In this document: in pieces, positions 1-9,668 of the stretch
How positions within the stretch are numbered: the first letter of the stretch is position 1
Layout: every line of letters starts with the position of its first letter
DNA from: Patulibacter brassicae
GTDB lineage: Bacteria > Actinomycetota > Thermoleophilia > Solirubrobacterales > Solirubrobacteraceae
Direction of reading: 5' to 3'
Assembly (NCBI RefSeq): GCF_033949425.1
Contig: NZ_JAXAVX010000002.1
Coordinates: 496,001 to 560,000 of the forward strand
Length of the DNA stretch: 64,000 nt
Notes under the pieces: model-generated
The model's input: the letters and a program-made list of their open reading frames with translations, nothing else
What the model was told of the DNA's origin: nothing
Database searches by the model: none
Made by a program: the position numbers and the translations under genes

Positions 1-69
1 GACGGCGTCCGCGGGCGGGTCGCCCTCGCGCAGGGGCTGGACGTCGATCGGGGTGGGATCCGCGGGCAC
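1..69 (-). CDS. N-terminal fragment of an unidentified protein (possibly GNAT acetyltransferase), runs off the window
   Basis: Reading leftwards from a GTG at 69-67 gives 23 codons open to the window edge. The peptide has a PIDVQPLREGD-type stretch, which resembles the first strand of GNAT N-acetyltransferases. A TACGCT hexamer on the same strand (81-76) ends 6 nt before this GTG. That is the leaderless start arrangement of many genes here and is the main reason to call a gene. An alternative GTG lies one codon upstream. The family guess rests on a few residues only. Confidence 0.45.
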   Translation of the reverse strand, partial: MPADPTPIDVQPLREGDPPADAV

Positions 70-175
70 CACCGCAGCGTAGGGGCCGTTCCCGACGGGC
101 CTCGCCGCCCCCGTGGCGCCCGCCCGCCCGTCGGGGGCGATACCGCGTCACGCCGCCCGAGTACCCGACCGTCGG

Positions 176-181
176 TAGCGT
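176..181 (+). promoter_or_regulatory. Candidate -10 element for the thiolase gene
   Basis: TAGCGT at 176-181 matches the -10 hexamer used repeatedly in this window. A start near 188 would give a leader of about 90 nt carrying an AAGGAA ribosome-binding site before the ATG at 277. A short palindrome (CCGACCGTCGG) lies just upstream of the hexamer and could be an operator. Confidence 0.4.
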
Positions 182-276
182 TCGGGCCGCGGGTCGAGGC
201 CGACCCGTGCCGGAGGGCCGCGCGCCCGCCGGTCCGCCTGCCCGTCAGGCGCCCCGTCGAGAAGGAACATCGCACC

Positions 277-1452
<1,176 letters not shown>

Positions 1453-1468
1453 CCCCGGCGCTGCGCGC

Positions 1469-1506
1469 GTGTCGGCCGGGTCCGCGCCCCGGACCCCGGC
1501 CGACAC
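1469..1506 (+). terminator. Hairpin terminator after the thiolase
   Basis: Near-perfect inverted repeat: arm 1469-1484 pairs with 1490-1506 with one bulged C and a loop of about 5 nt. It begins 17 nt after the thiolase stop. No U tract follows, as with other terminators in this GC-rich window. Confidence 0.7.
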
Positions 1507-1547
1507 GGCTCGCGCACGCCGTTCACGGAACGCTGAGGGACGCTCGC

Positions 1548-1553
1548 TACCCT
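1548..1553 (+). promoter_or_regulatory. -10 element, leaderless start of HAD-IB gene
   Basis: TACCCT ends 6 nt before the GTG at 1560, so the transcript should begin at or within a base or two of the start codon. No Shine-Dalgarno sequence is present. Confidence 0.55.
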
Positions 1554-1559
1554 CGCCCG

Positions 1560-2384
1560 GTGACCGCCGACGCCCCGGACGAGACCGCGCCCGAGCCCCG
1601 GCCGGGCCTTCGCGCAGCGGCCTTCTTCGACCTCGACAAGACGCTCGTGGCGGGCTCGTCGGGCTTCTACTGGGCCCGCGCCGCGGCCGCTCACGGGCTC
1701 ATCTCGCGCCGGCGCCTGGCCGCCGACGGCTGGGAGAACGTGAAGTTCCGCCTCCGCGGATCGACGGACGACTCGACCCGCAAGGTCTGGGAGCGGGTCG
1801 GCTCGTTCCTCGCCGGCCAGCGCGTGCGCGACTTCGAGCGCCTCTCGCCACGGGTGCTCGCCGGCGTCCTGCCGCGGCTCTACCCCGAGATGCTCGCCAT
1901 CGCGTGGGAGCACCAGGACGAGGGCCGCCCGATCTACATCGTCACCGCCTCGACGCAGGAGACCGCGTCGATGATCGCCGACATCCTCTTCTTCGACGGT
2001 GCGGTCGGCGCGCCGCTCGAGCAGGTCGACGGGCGCTACACGGGCAAGCTCGCGGGCCCGATGACCTACCGCGAGGGCAAGGCGGAGGCGATCCGGCAGC
2101 TCGCCGAGCGCGACGGGCTCGACCTCGGCGCGTCGTGGGCCTACTCCGACAGCGAGTCCGACCTGCCGATGCTCCGCGCGGTCGGGCGGCCGGTGGCGGT
2201 GAACCCGGACCGGGAGCTCGCGCGGGTCGCGCGGCAGGAGGGGTGGGAGGTGATCCGCCTGGAGCGGATCGCGACCCACCTGAAGAGCGCCGCGGCGCTC
2301 GCGGCGATCGCCGCGCTCGGCGGCCTCGGGCGCGCCGCCAGCGCGGGCCGGCCCGCGGGCGGCGTCGGCCGTCGTCGCGGCTGA
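1560..2384 (+). CDS. HAD-IB family phosphatase (SerB-like)
   Basis: 274 residues. HAD motif I is FFDLDKTL with nucleophile Asp24 and acid/base Asp26. Motif II is the TAS of IVTAST, and motif III/IV is YSDSESDLPML, typical of subfamily IB (phosphoserine phosphatase/CicA-like). The C-terminal 40 residues are Ala/Gly-rich with a possible short hydrophobic helix and an Arg tail, so membrane association is possible. The GTG at 1560 was chosen because a -10 hexamer lies directly upstream and the HAD domain begins 20 residues later. The substrate cannot be assigned; phosphoserine or a lysophospholipid phosphate are both possible. Confidence 0.85.
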   Translation: MTADAPDETAPEPRPGLRAAAFFDLDKTLVAGSSGFYWARAAAAHGLISRRRLAADGWENVKFRLRGSTDDSTRKVWERVGSFLAGQRVRDFERLSPRVLAGVLPRLYPEMLAIAWEHQDEGRPIYIVTASTQETASMIADILFFDGAVGAPLEQVDGRYTGKLAGPMTYREGKAEAIRQLAERDGLDLGASWAYSDSESDLPMLRAVGRPVAVNPDRELARVARQEGWEVIRLERIATHLKSAAALAAIAALGGLGRAASAGRPAGGVGRRRG

Positions 2385-2420
2385 CCCGTCCGGGTTCGGG
2401 CCGTCGCCCGAGCGGTCCGC

Positions 2421-2426
2421 TACAGT
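2421..2426 (+). promoter_or_regulatory. Candidate -10 element driving the c-di-AMP riboswitch leader
   Basis: TACAGT at 2421-2426 places a start near 2433, immediately before the first conserved stem of the riboswitch. This is inferred from position and similarity to other -10 hexamers here. Confidence 0.5.
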
Positions 2427-2434
2427 TCCGCGCG

Positions 2435-2590
2435 TCATAACCCAGCCGAGTCCCGGTCGTGCGACGACCGGGAGCGGGGGACCCACGGGTCACCCAACGG
2501 TGGCCAGGGGCGAATCGCCGGCATCGCCGGTGTAGCGCACGTCTTGCGCGCGAGCCCGACAGCTAACCCCGTAGGCGTCGAGACGAAGGG
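2435..2590 (+). promoter_or_regulatory. c-di-AMP (ydaO/yuaA) riboswitch
   Basis: The leader of the Rpf-like gene carries hallmark ydaO blocks in order: GGGGGACCCA (near 2476), GGGGCGAATC (near 2507) and CGACAGCTAACCCCGTAGGC (near 2556-2575). GC-rich pairing segments surround them. In other Actinobacteria, including Streptomyces, this class sits upstream of rpf and NlpC-type cell-wall hydrolase genes and turns expression down when c-di-AMP is high. The downstream gene here is of that type, which supports the call independently of the sequence match. Confidence 0.9.
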
Positions 2591-2596
2591 ACATTC

Positions 2597-3268
2597 GTGA
2601 CGCACGACCGAGACCTCGCGTCCACGCTTCCGTGGGCGCGCAGCCAGCGCGCATCTCGCGCCCGCCGGGCGATCGCCCTGCGCCGACGGACCTGGAGCCG
2701 ACGGCGCCGAACCGTCGCGACGACGCTCGCCGTGGCCGTGCTCGGCGTCGGCGGGGTCGCCGGCGCGCAGCAGGCCACCGGCGGCGGGAGCGGGAAGGCG
2801 ACCGCGACGATCTCCGTGGCGGGCGCGAGCGTCAAGCAGATCCAGAAGGCGCTCGGCGTCACCGCCGACGGCGTGGCGGGCCCCAAGACGCGCTCGGCGG
2901 TCCGCCGCTTCCAGCGCCAGAAGGGCCTCCAGGTCGACGGCATCGTCGGCCCGGTGACCCTCGAGGCGCTCGGGCTCTCCGCCGCGGCCCGCAGCACCAC
3001 CCGCAGCAAGGGCGCCGGCGCCTCCGCCTCGGGCAGCTCGAACGCGACGCTCGAGCGGATCGCGGCCTGCGAGTCCGGGGGCGACCCGACCGCGGTCTCC
3101 GCCAGCGGCCAGTACCGCGGGAAGTACCAGTTCGACCGCCAGACGTGGCGCGCCCACGGCGGCAGCGGCGACCCGGCGGCGGCGCCCGAGGCCGAGCAGG
3201 ACCGGATCGCCGCGCGACTGCTCGCGGCTCGGGGCACGCAGCCCTGGCCGGTCTGCGGCAAGCGCTAG
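2597..3268 (+). CDS. Secreted Rpf-like peptidoglycan hydrolase with peptidoglycan-binding domain
   Basis: 223 residues. A basic N-terminus with an Arg cluster (residues 29-39) precedes a hydrophobic segment (about 41-57), giving a signal peptide or anchor. A PG_binding_1 domain follows (about 78-126; AVRRFQRQKGLQVDGIVGP). A transglycosylase-like (Rpf) domain is at about 150-220, with the catalytic Glu159 in ACESGGD and a conserved GKYQFDRQTW. It is expected to cut glycan strands outside the cell during growth or resuscitation. The GTG at 2597 follows a GAAGGGA Shine-Dalgarno sequence. Expression is probably controlled by the c-di-AMP riboswitch in its leader. Confidence 0.88.
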   Translation: MTHDRDLASTLPWARSQRASRARRAIALRRRTWSRRRRTVATTLAVAVLGVGGVAGAQQATGGGSGKATATISVAGASVKQIQKALGVTADGVAGPKTRSAVRRFQRQKGLQVDGIVGPVTLEALGLSAAARSTTRSKGAGASASGSSNATLERIAACESGGDPTAVSASGQYRGKYQFDRQTWRAHGGSGDPAAAPEAEQDRIAARLLAARGTQPWPVCGKR

Positions 3269-3393
3269 TCCCAACGGCGACGGCCCGGCGCTCCGCGTGC
3301 CCGTCCGGGCCGCGGAGCCGACGGGGCGGCCCCCGGGGTCGCTCCGCCGGGCGTCGCGGTCCCCCGACGGCCGCGTGTGCGAGCCTTCCGGGC

Positions 3394-3927
3394 GTGGCGG
3401 ACCCCCTGCGCATCGACCCGATCGCCGAGGCGCGCCGCCACTGGACCGACCGCTGGGGACCGGAGCCCGCCCGGCCGATGGCCGCCGTCACGTCCGTCAT
3501 GCGGGTCCAGCAGATCCTGCTCGCGCGCCTGAACGAGCTGCTGCGCGACGAGGGCCTGACCTTCCCGCGCTACGAGGCGCTGATGCTCCTCTCCTTCACC
3601 CGGACGGGGTCGCTCCCGCTGGGCAAGATCGGGCAGCGGCTCCAGGTCCACCGCACGAGCGTGACGAACATCGTCGACAAGCTCGAGCAGGACGGCCTCG
3701 TGCGCCGGGTGCCCCACGAGCACGACCGGCGGGCGACGCTCGCGGAGATCACGGACGAGGGCCGGGCCCGGGCCGCGCGCGCCACGGAGCGGCTGAACGC
3801 CGACGACTTCGGACTCGGCGCGCTGGAGGCGCAGGAGCAGGAGCTCCTCTCCACGCTGCTGCGGACCGTCCGGCGCGCGGAGGGCGACTACGCCGCCGAC
3901 GCCGAGCCGGCGGCCGGCAGCGCCTGA
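3394..3927 (+). CDS. MarR-family transcriptional regulator
   Basis: 177 residues with the winged-helix MarR fold. Recognition-helix region GQRLQVHRTSVTNIVDKLEQ is at about residues 87-106, followed by the wing with the DRRAT basic tip. Helices before and after would form the dimer interface. The GTG at 3394 was chosen because GAGCCT (3381-3386), a variant of the local -10 hexamer, ends 7 nt upstream; an ATG at 3478 is a shorter alternative. It lies directly before the B12 mutase genes in the same direction. It may therefore regulate them or respond to an acyl-CoA or aromatic ligand, but this is inference from position. Confidence 0.85.
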   Translation: MADPLRIDPIAEARRHWTDRWGPEPARPMAAVTSVMRVQQILLARLNELLRDEGLTFPRYEALMLLSFTRTGSLPLGKIGQRLQVHRTSVTNIVDKLEQDGLVRRVPHEHDRRATLAEITDEGRARAARATERLNADDFGLGALEAQEQELLSTLLRTVRRAEGDYAADAEPAAGSA

Positions 3928-3999
3928 TCGCGCGACGGCGCACCCCGCCGAAGCGCGGTCGGGCGCGTTGGGACGCTGGACGATCGCCGTCGGCTCGGC

Positions 4000-4005
4000 T
4001 ACCAT
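4000..4005 (+). promoter_or_regulatory. Candidate -10 element of the mutase operon
   Basis: TACCAT at 4000-4005 implies a start near 4012 and a leader of about 85 nt before the ATG at 4098. I could not recognise a riboswitch in that leader. In particular no B12-box is visible. Confidence 0.45.
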
Positions 4006-4097
4006 CGGGGAAGATAGGAGGAAGTCCGACTATCGTTGTTCCTCGCAGGACTCCGCCCCCGCGGGCCCGCCCCACCAGCCCCACGCCCCAGGACGCC

Positions 4098-5812
<1,715 letters not shown>

Positions 5813-5813
<1 letters not shown>

Positions 5814-6226
5814 TGAGCGCCGCGACCCAGACGAAGATCCGCGTGGTGGTGGCCAAGCCGGGGCTGGATGGTCACGATCGTGGGGCGAAGATCATCGCTC
5901 GTGCGTTGCGTGATGCGGGGATGGAGGTCATCTACACGGGGTTGCATCAGACGCCGGAGCAGATCGTGGAGACGGTGATCCAGGAGGATGCGGATGCCGT
6001 GGGCCTGTCGATCCTGTCGGGTGCGCATCTGACGCTGGTGCCGCGGATCGTCGAGCTGCTGCGGGAGCAGGGGGTCGATGACGTGCTGGTGACGGCGGGT
6101 GGGACGATTCCGGCGGAGGACGTGCCGGTGCTGAAGGAGGCCGGGGTTGCCGAGGTGTTCGGTCCGGGTACTCCGACGCAGGCGATCATCGACTTCATCA
6201 CCGAGGGCGTCCGCACGCTCGACTGA
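5813..6226 (+). CDS. icmB: B12-binding small subunit of acyl-CoA mutase (copy 1)
   Basis: 137-residue cobalamin-binding Rossmann domain. The DxHxxG lower-ligand motif is Asp19-Gly-His21-Asp-Arg-Gly24, followed by LSILSG and TAGGTIP, the usual SxL and GG motifs. It joins the large subunit encoded just upstream (1-nt overlap) to form the heteromeric mutase. Bases 5834-6199 are identical to a second gene at 7297-7662. Codon use inside that block differs from all neighbours: six of nine Asp codons are GAT, and Gly is mostly GGT/GGG. This hints that the block was acquired or moved. Only the first seven and last ten or so residues differ between copies. Confidence 0.92.
5834..6199 (+). repeat. 366-bp perfect direct repeat, copy 1
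   Basis: Every base matches 7297-7662 by eye, starting at AAGATCCGCG and ending at GACTTCATC, while flanking bases diverge immediately. The repeat lies wholly inside the two B12-binding-subunit genes. Confidence 0.95.
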
Positions 6227-6245
6227 GCTTGGATCCAGGCTGAGC
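6223..6245 (+). repeat. Short palindrome related to the ends of the 159-bp element at 37604
   Basis: CTGAGCTTGGATCCA (6223-6237) overlaps TGGATCCAGGCTGAGC (6230-6245), forming an imperfect palindrome that includes the icmB stop codon. The same words occur, separated, at 37601-37615 and 37751-37766. I found no further copies in the window. Confidence 0.7.
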
Positions 6246-6260
6246 GCGCCCCGACCGGAG

Positions 6261-6278
6261 GCGCGCCCCGGGGCGCGC
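6261..6278 (+). terminator. Hairpin terminator after icmAB
   Basis: Perfect 9+9 palindrome GCGCGCCCC/GGGGCGCGC, 35 nt after the icmB stop. It is probably the operon terminator. A shorter effective stem with a CCGG loop is expected in RNA. Confidence 0.55.
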
Positions 6279-6284
6279 GGAGCA

Positions 6285-6334
6285 GTGGTCCGCGCCTCGC
6301 CGGACCACCCGCCCAGTGGGTGGTCCGACCACCC
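6285..6334 (+). promoter_or_regulatory. Array of GTGGTCCG half-sites upstream of bioY (candidate operator)
   Basis: GTGGTCCG occurs at 6285-6292 and 6320-6327, and its complement CGGACCAC at 6301-6308, with a partial GACCACCC at 6327-6334. The first two form an 8-bp inverted repeat with an 8-nt spacer. The second pair extends to a perfect 10-bp inverted repeat (6301-6310 with 6318-6327). The arrangement looks like a multi-site operator but does not match the known BirA, BioR or BioQ sites. Confidence 0.5.
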
Positions 6335-6395
6335 GTACGACGTCCGACCGTGGGACGCGCCAAGATGCGCGTCCCCGTTCGAAAGGAACCGAACC

Positions 6396-7019
6396 ATGGC
6401 CACCGCCACCGCTCCTGCTCCACGGTCCGTCCTCGCCGACGCCCTCGCCACCCGCCGCCACGCGGGCGCCGAGTCCCGGGCCTGGGCCCGCAACGCCGTC
6501 CTGATCCTGGCCGGCGCGCTCTTCACCGCGCTCTGCGCGCAGATCTCGATCCCCGTTCCGCCGTCCCCGGTGCCGGTGACCGGGCAGACCCTCGCGGTCG
6601 TCCTCGTCGGCGCGACGCTCGGCGCCTCCCGCGGCGGCGCGGCGCTCGCGCTCTACCTCCTCCTCGGGCTCGCCTTCCCGGTCTACGCCGACGGCGCCAG
6701 CGGCTGGAGCGTCGTGACCGGGGCCTCCGGCGGCTACCTCGTCGGCTTCATCGTCGCCGCCGCGGTCATCGGCCGGCTCGCCGAGCGGGGCGCGGACCGC
6801 AAGGTGCTGACGGCCTTCGCGTGCTTCGTCGCCGGGCAGCTCATCGTCTTCGCCTTCGGCATCGTCGGCCTGAAGCTCGCGGTCGGCCAGGACTGGGGCT
6901 GGACGATCCACAACGGCTTCACGGTGTTCATCGTCGGCGGCCTCATCAAGGCCGCGATCGCCGGCGCCGCGCTGCCGTCCGCCTGGCGCCTCGTGCGCCG
7001 CTTCGACGGCGCGCGCTGA
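6396..7019 (+). CDS. bioY: BioY biotin transporter, substrate-binding membrane subunit
   Basis: 207 residues with about six membrane segments and BioY hallmarks: QISIPVPPSPVPVTGQTLAV at about residues 47-66, the ALALYLLLGLAFPVYA segment, and SGGYLVGF. BioY captures biotin and works alone or with an ECF ATPase pair. No ecfA or ecfT genes are adjacent. The ATG at 6396 is preceded by GAAAGGAA, a good Shine-Dalgarno sequence. It lies between the two B12-binding-subunit copies but has its own upstream sites. Biotin supply fits biotin-dependent acyl-CoA carboxylases acting in the same metabolism, though none is in this window. Confidence 0.92.
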   Translation: MATATAPAPRSVLADALATRRHAGAESRAWARNAVLILAGALFTALCAQISIPVPPSPVPVTGQTLAVVLVGATLGASRGGAALALYLLLGLAFPVYADGASGWSVVTGASGGYLVGFIVAAAVIGRLAERGADRKVLTAFACFVAGQLIVFAFGIVGLKLAVGQDWGWTIHNGFTVFIVGGLIKAAIAGAALPSAWRLVRRFDGAR

Positions 7020-7216
7020 GCCCGTCCGGCTCGCCTCGGCTCCCCCGCCGCCTCGGCCCGGGGGCCGGGGCGCCGGACGCCCGCGCGCGGGGCGAGGGCG
7101 GCGCCCGCGGCCCTCGGCCGTCGGCGCGCGCGGCCGGTCGGGGACGCGCTCCCGGCGCCCCGGCGACCGGGCGGTCCGCGCGGTCGGGCCACGCCGCGCC
7201 GGCCCCCGTCCGCGGA

Positions 7217-7222
7217 TAGGAT
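7217..7222 (+). promoter_or_regulatory. Candidate -10 element for the second B12-binding subunit
   Basis: TAGGAT at 7217-7222 would start transcription near 7229, giving the second copy its own promoter and a leader of about 53 nt. The 262-bp gap after bioY otherwise shows only GC-rich sequence. Confidence 0.45.
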
Positions 7223-7281
7223 CGCGGCACGCTCGACCCCCGTGCGAGCGGGGTCGGATCCGGACCGGCCCGAGAGACGAG

Positions 7282-7695
7282 ATGACAGCTCAGAGCAAGA
7301 TCCGCGTGGTGGTGGCCAAGCCGGGGCTGGATGGTCACGATCGTGGGGCGAAGATCATCGCTCGTGCGTTGCGTGATGCGGGGATGGAGGTCATCTACAC
7401 GGGGTTGCATCAGACGCCGGAGCAGATCGTGGAGACGGTGATCCAGGAGGATGCGGATGCCGTGGGCCTGTCGATCCTGTCGGGTGCGCATCTGACGCTG
7501 GTGCCGCGGATCGTCGAGCTGCTGCGGGAGCAGGGGGTCGATGACGTGCTGGTGACGGCGGGTGGGACGATTCCGGCGGAGGACGTGCCGGTGCTGAAGG
7601 AGGCCGGGGTTGCCGAGGTGTTCGGTCCGGGTACTCCGACGCAGGCGATCATCGACTTCATCGTGGAGGGCGTCGGCGCGCGCGAGCGCGCCTGA
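7282..7695 (+). CDS. B12-binding small subunit of acyl-CoA mutase (copy 2)
   Basis: 137 residues with Asp17-Gly-His19-Asp-Arg-Gly22 as the cobalamin ligand motif. The 122 codons at 7297-7662 are identical in DNA to copy 1. Only the N-terminal MTAQS and the C-terminal tail VEGVGARERA differ. No large mutase subunit is encoded next to it, so it either supplies extra small subunit or serves a different large subunit elsewhere. It has its own candidate promoter and a weak GAGACGAG ribosome-binding site. Perfect DNA identity with an atypical codon pattern points to recent duplication or ongoing gene conversion. Confidence 0.9.
   Translation: MTAQSKIRVVVAKPGLDGHDRGAKIIARALRDAGMEVIYTGLHQTPEQIVETVIQEDADAVGLSILSGAHLTLVPRIVELLREQGVDDVLVTAGGTIPAEDVPVLKEAGVAEVFGPGTPTQAIIDFIVEGVGARERA
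7297..7662 (+). repeat. 366-bp perfect direct repeat, copy 2
   Basis: Identical to 5834-6199 and in the same orientation, with start-to-start distance 1463 bp. Recombination between the copies would delete bioY and fuse the two small-subunit genes in frame. Confidence 0.95.
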
Positions 7696-7828
7696 GCGAC
7701 CCTCGGCGACCCCTTCAGCGGCCGGTCGACCGCGCCCCTCGACGGCTCCCGCCGTCGCGCGTCCCGGCCAGTGCGCAGGAACCACTGCGACCTGAAAAGC
7801 TACTGCCGGTCGGAAAGCTCTCGCTGGG

Positions 7829-7859
7829 CTGACCGGCCAGTCAACCAGCGAGCTACACT
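7829..7859 (+). promoter_or_regulatory. ETF operon promoter with overlapping palindromic site
   Basis: TACACT (7854-7859) is a good -10. The -35 region overlaps CTGACCGGCCAGTCAACCAG, which contains the inverted repeat TGAC-N6-GTCA. A similar GGCCAG-CA-CCAG motif precedes the acyl-CoA dehydrogenase at 50751. This suggests a shared TetR-type fatty-acid regulator, which is inference. Confidence 0.55.
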
Positions 7860-7895
7860 CCCGAACGCCAGTTTGCCCCCGAAGGAGGCGCACAA

Positions 7896-8687
7896 GTGAC
7901 AAAGATCGTCGTCCTGGTGAAAGAGGTCCCGGACGCAGCCGTCCAGAAGAAGGTCGGCGCGGACGGACGTCTCGACCGCAGCGGTGAGAAGACGCTGAAC
8001 CCGTTCGACACCCACGCGATCGAGGCCGCGCTGCAGCTCAAGGAGAGCGGCGCGCTGCAGGTCGACGAGGTCGTCGCGATCACCGTCGGTCCCGCCGGCG
8101 CCGAGAAGGCGCTGCACAAGGCCGTCTCGCTCGGCGCGGATCGCTCGATCCACCTCGCCGACGACGCGCTCGCCGGCTCGGACGTCGTGGCCACCGGCTA
8201 CGCGCTCGCCGAGCTCGTCAAGCGCGAGAGCCCGGACCTCGTCCTCCTCGGGCAGCAGTCCGACGACGGGCAGTCCTACGCGGTCGGCGCGGTCGTCGCC
8301 GAGTACCTCGGGTGGCCGGGCCTCACGCAGGTCATCAAGCTCGACGTCGACGGCACGACGGTCACCGCCGAGCGCCAGGCCGAGTACGGCTACGACACGG
8401 TCAAGGTCGAGCTGCCCGCCGTGCTGTCGGTCGGCGACGCGATCAACGAGCCGCGCTACCCGTCGCTGAAGGCGATCATGGGCGCGAAGAAGAAGCCGCT
8501 GGAGAAGCTCACGATCGCCGACGCCGGCATCGACGCCTCGAAGGTCGGCGCCGAGGGCTCGAAGGCCAAGTGGCAGTCGGCGAAGGAGCCGCCCGCCAAG
8601 GCCGCCGGCACCATCATCGAGGACGAGGACACGGCGAAGACGGTCGAGCAGATCGTCGCCTGGCTCGACGAGCGGAAGCTGATCTGA
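7896..8687 (+). CDS. etfB: Electron transfer flavoprotein beta subunit
   Basis: 263 residues. It shows the ETF-beta fold from the N-terminal KIVVLVKEVPD, an AMP-binding GQQSDDGQSYAVG segment, and the recognition-loop signature AINEPRYPSLKAIMGAKKKP. It carries AMP and pairs with EtfA, which carries FAD, to collect electrons from acyl-CoA dehydrogenases. The GTG at 7896 follows a strong AAGGAGG Shine-Dalgarno sequence. etfA begins 2 nt after its stop, so the genes are co-transcribed. Confidence 0.95.
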   Translation: MTKIVVLVKEVPDAAVQKKVGADGRLDRSGEKTLNPFDTHAIEAALQLKESGALQVDEVVAITVGPAGAEKALHKAVSLGADRSIHLADDALAGSDVVATGYALAELVKRESPDLVLLGQQSDDGQSYAVGAVVAEYLGWPGLTQVIKLDVDGTTVTAERQAEYGYDTVKVELPAVLSVGDAINEPRYPSLKAIMGAKKKPLEKLTIADAGIDASKVGAEGSKAKWQSAKEPPAKAAGTIIEDEDTAKTVEQIVAWLDERKLI

Positions 8688-8689
8688 AC

Positions 8690-9661
8690 ATGAGCAACAT
8701 CCTGGTGTACGCGCTCCACCACGAGGGCGCGATCAACAAGAACTCGCTCGGCGCCATCTCGACGGCGTCCAAGCTCGCCGGTGAGCTCGGCGGCGAGGCG
8801 CACGTCGTCCTCGTCGGCGAGGACATCAGCGACGACGTCGCCGGCTCCGTCGGCACGTACGGCGCGGCGAAGGCGCTCCGCGTCAACGCCCCGGCGGGCG
8901 TCGCCCAGCCGGTCGTCGACGCGCTGGCGAAGGTCGCCGGCGACGGCGACTACGCCTACGCGATCTTCGGCGGCGGCCTGCTCGGCTTCGAGGCCGGCGC
9001 CGGCCTCGCGGCCCGCCTCGGCGGCGGCATCGCCGTCGAGATCACCGACGTCCGCGTGGACGGCGGCCAGCTCGTCGCCGAGCGCCCGGTCCTCGGCGAC
9101 AGCCAGATCTCCGAGATCAAGTTCGACGGCTTCGGCGTCGTCGTGGCCCGCCTCAACGCGTTCGAGCCGGTCCAGAGCGGCTCGGCCGTCGCGGTCGAGG
9201 ACGTCTCGGTCGACCTGTCGGACGCCTCGGGCAAGGTCACGGTCGTGACCCGCGGCGAGCAGCGCGGCGCCGACGTGAACATCGAGGACGCCCAGGTGCT
9301 CATCACCGGCGGCCGCGGCCTCGGCAAGCCCGAGAACTTCTCGCTCGCCGAGGACCTCGCGGGCGCGTTCGGCGGCTCGGCGGGCGTCGCGGCGACCCGC
9401 GCGGCGGTCGACGCCGGCTGGTTCCCGTACGCGGGCCAGATCGGCCAGACCGGCAAGACGGTCGCCCCGAAGCTCTACGTCGGTCTCGGCGTGTCGGGCG
9501 CGATCCAGCACAAGGTCGGCATGCAGTCCAGCGACGCGATCGTCGCGATCAACAAGGACGCCAACGCGCCGATCTTCGAGTTCGCCGACCTCGGCGTCGT
9601 CGGCGATCTGCACGCGATCACCCCGGCCCTCACCGAGGCGATCAAGGCGAAGAAGGGCTGA
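8690..9661 (+). CDS. etfA: Electron transfer flavoprotein alpha subunit
   Basis: 323 residues. The C-terminal FAD-binding domain carries the ETF-alpha signature: LYVGLGVSGAIQH, then GMQSSDAIVAINKDANAPIF and FADLGVVGDL. The N-terminal half (to about residue 190) is the adenine-nucleotide alpha-hydrolase-like domain. It makes the heterodimer with EtfB and passes electrons to the quinone oxidoreductase encoded just downstream. It starts 2 nt after etfB, so coupled translation is likely. Confidence 0.95.
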   Translation: MSNILVYALHHEGAINKNSLGAISTASKLAGELGGEAHVVLVGEDISDDVAGSVGTYGAAKALRVNAPAGVAQPVVDALAKVAGDGDYAYAIFGGGLLGFEAGAGLAARLGGGIAVEITDVRVDGGQLVAERPVLGDSQISEIKFDGFGVVVARLNAFEPVQSGSAVAVEDVSVDLSDASGKVTVVTRGEQRGADVNIEDAQVLITGGRGLGKPENFSLAEDLAGAFGGSAGVAATRAAVDAGWFPYAGQIGQTGKTVAPKLYVGLGVSGAIQHKVGMQSSDAIVAINKDANAPIFEFADLGVVGDLHAITPALTEAIKAKKG

Positions 9662-9668
9662 GCGCCCT

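Noticed and set aside
4006..4097. Cobalamin riboswitch in the mutase leader
   Set aside because: The leader is under 90 nt and lacks a recognisable B12-box or the multi-stem core needed.
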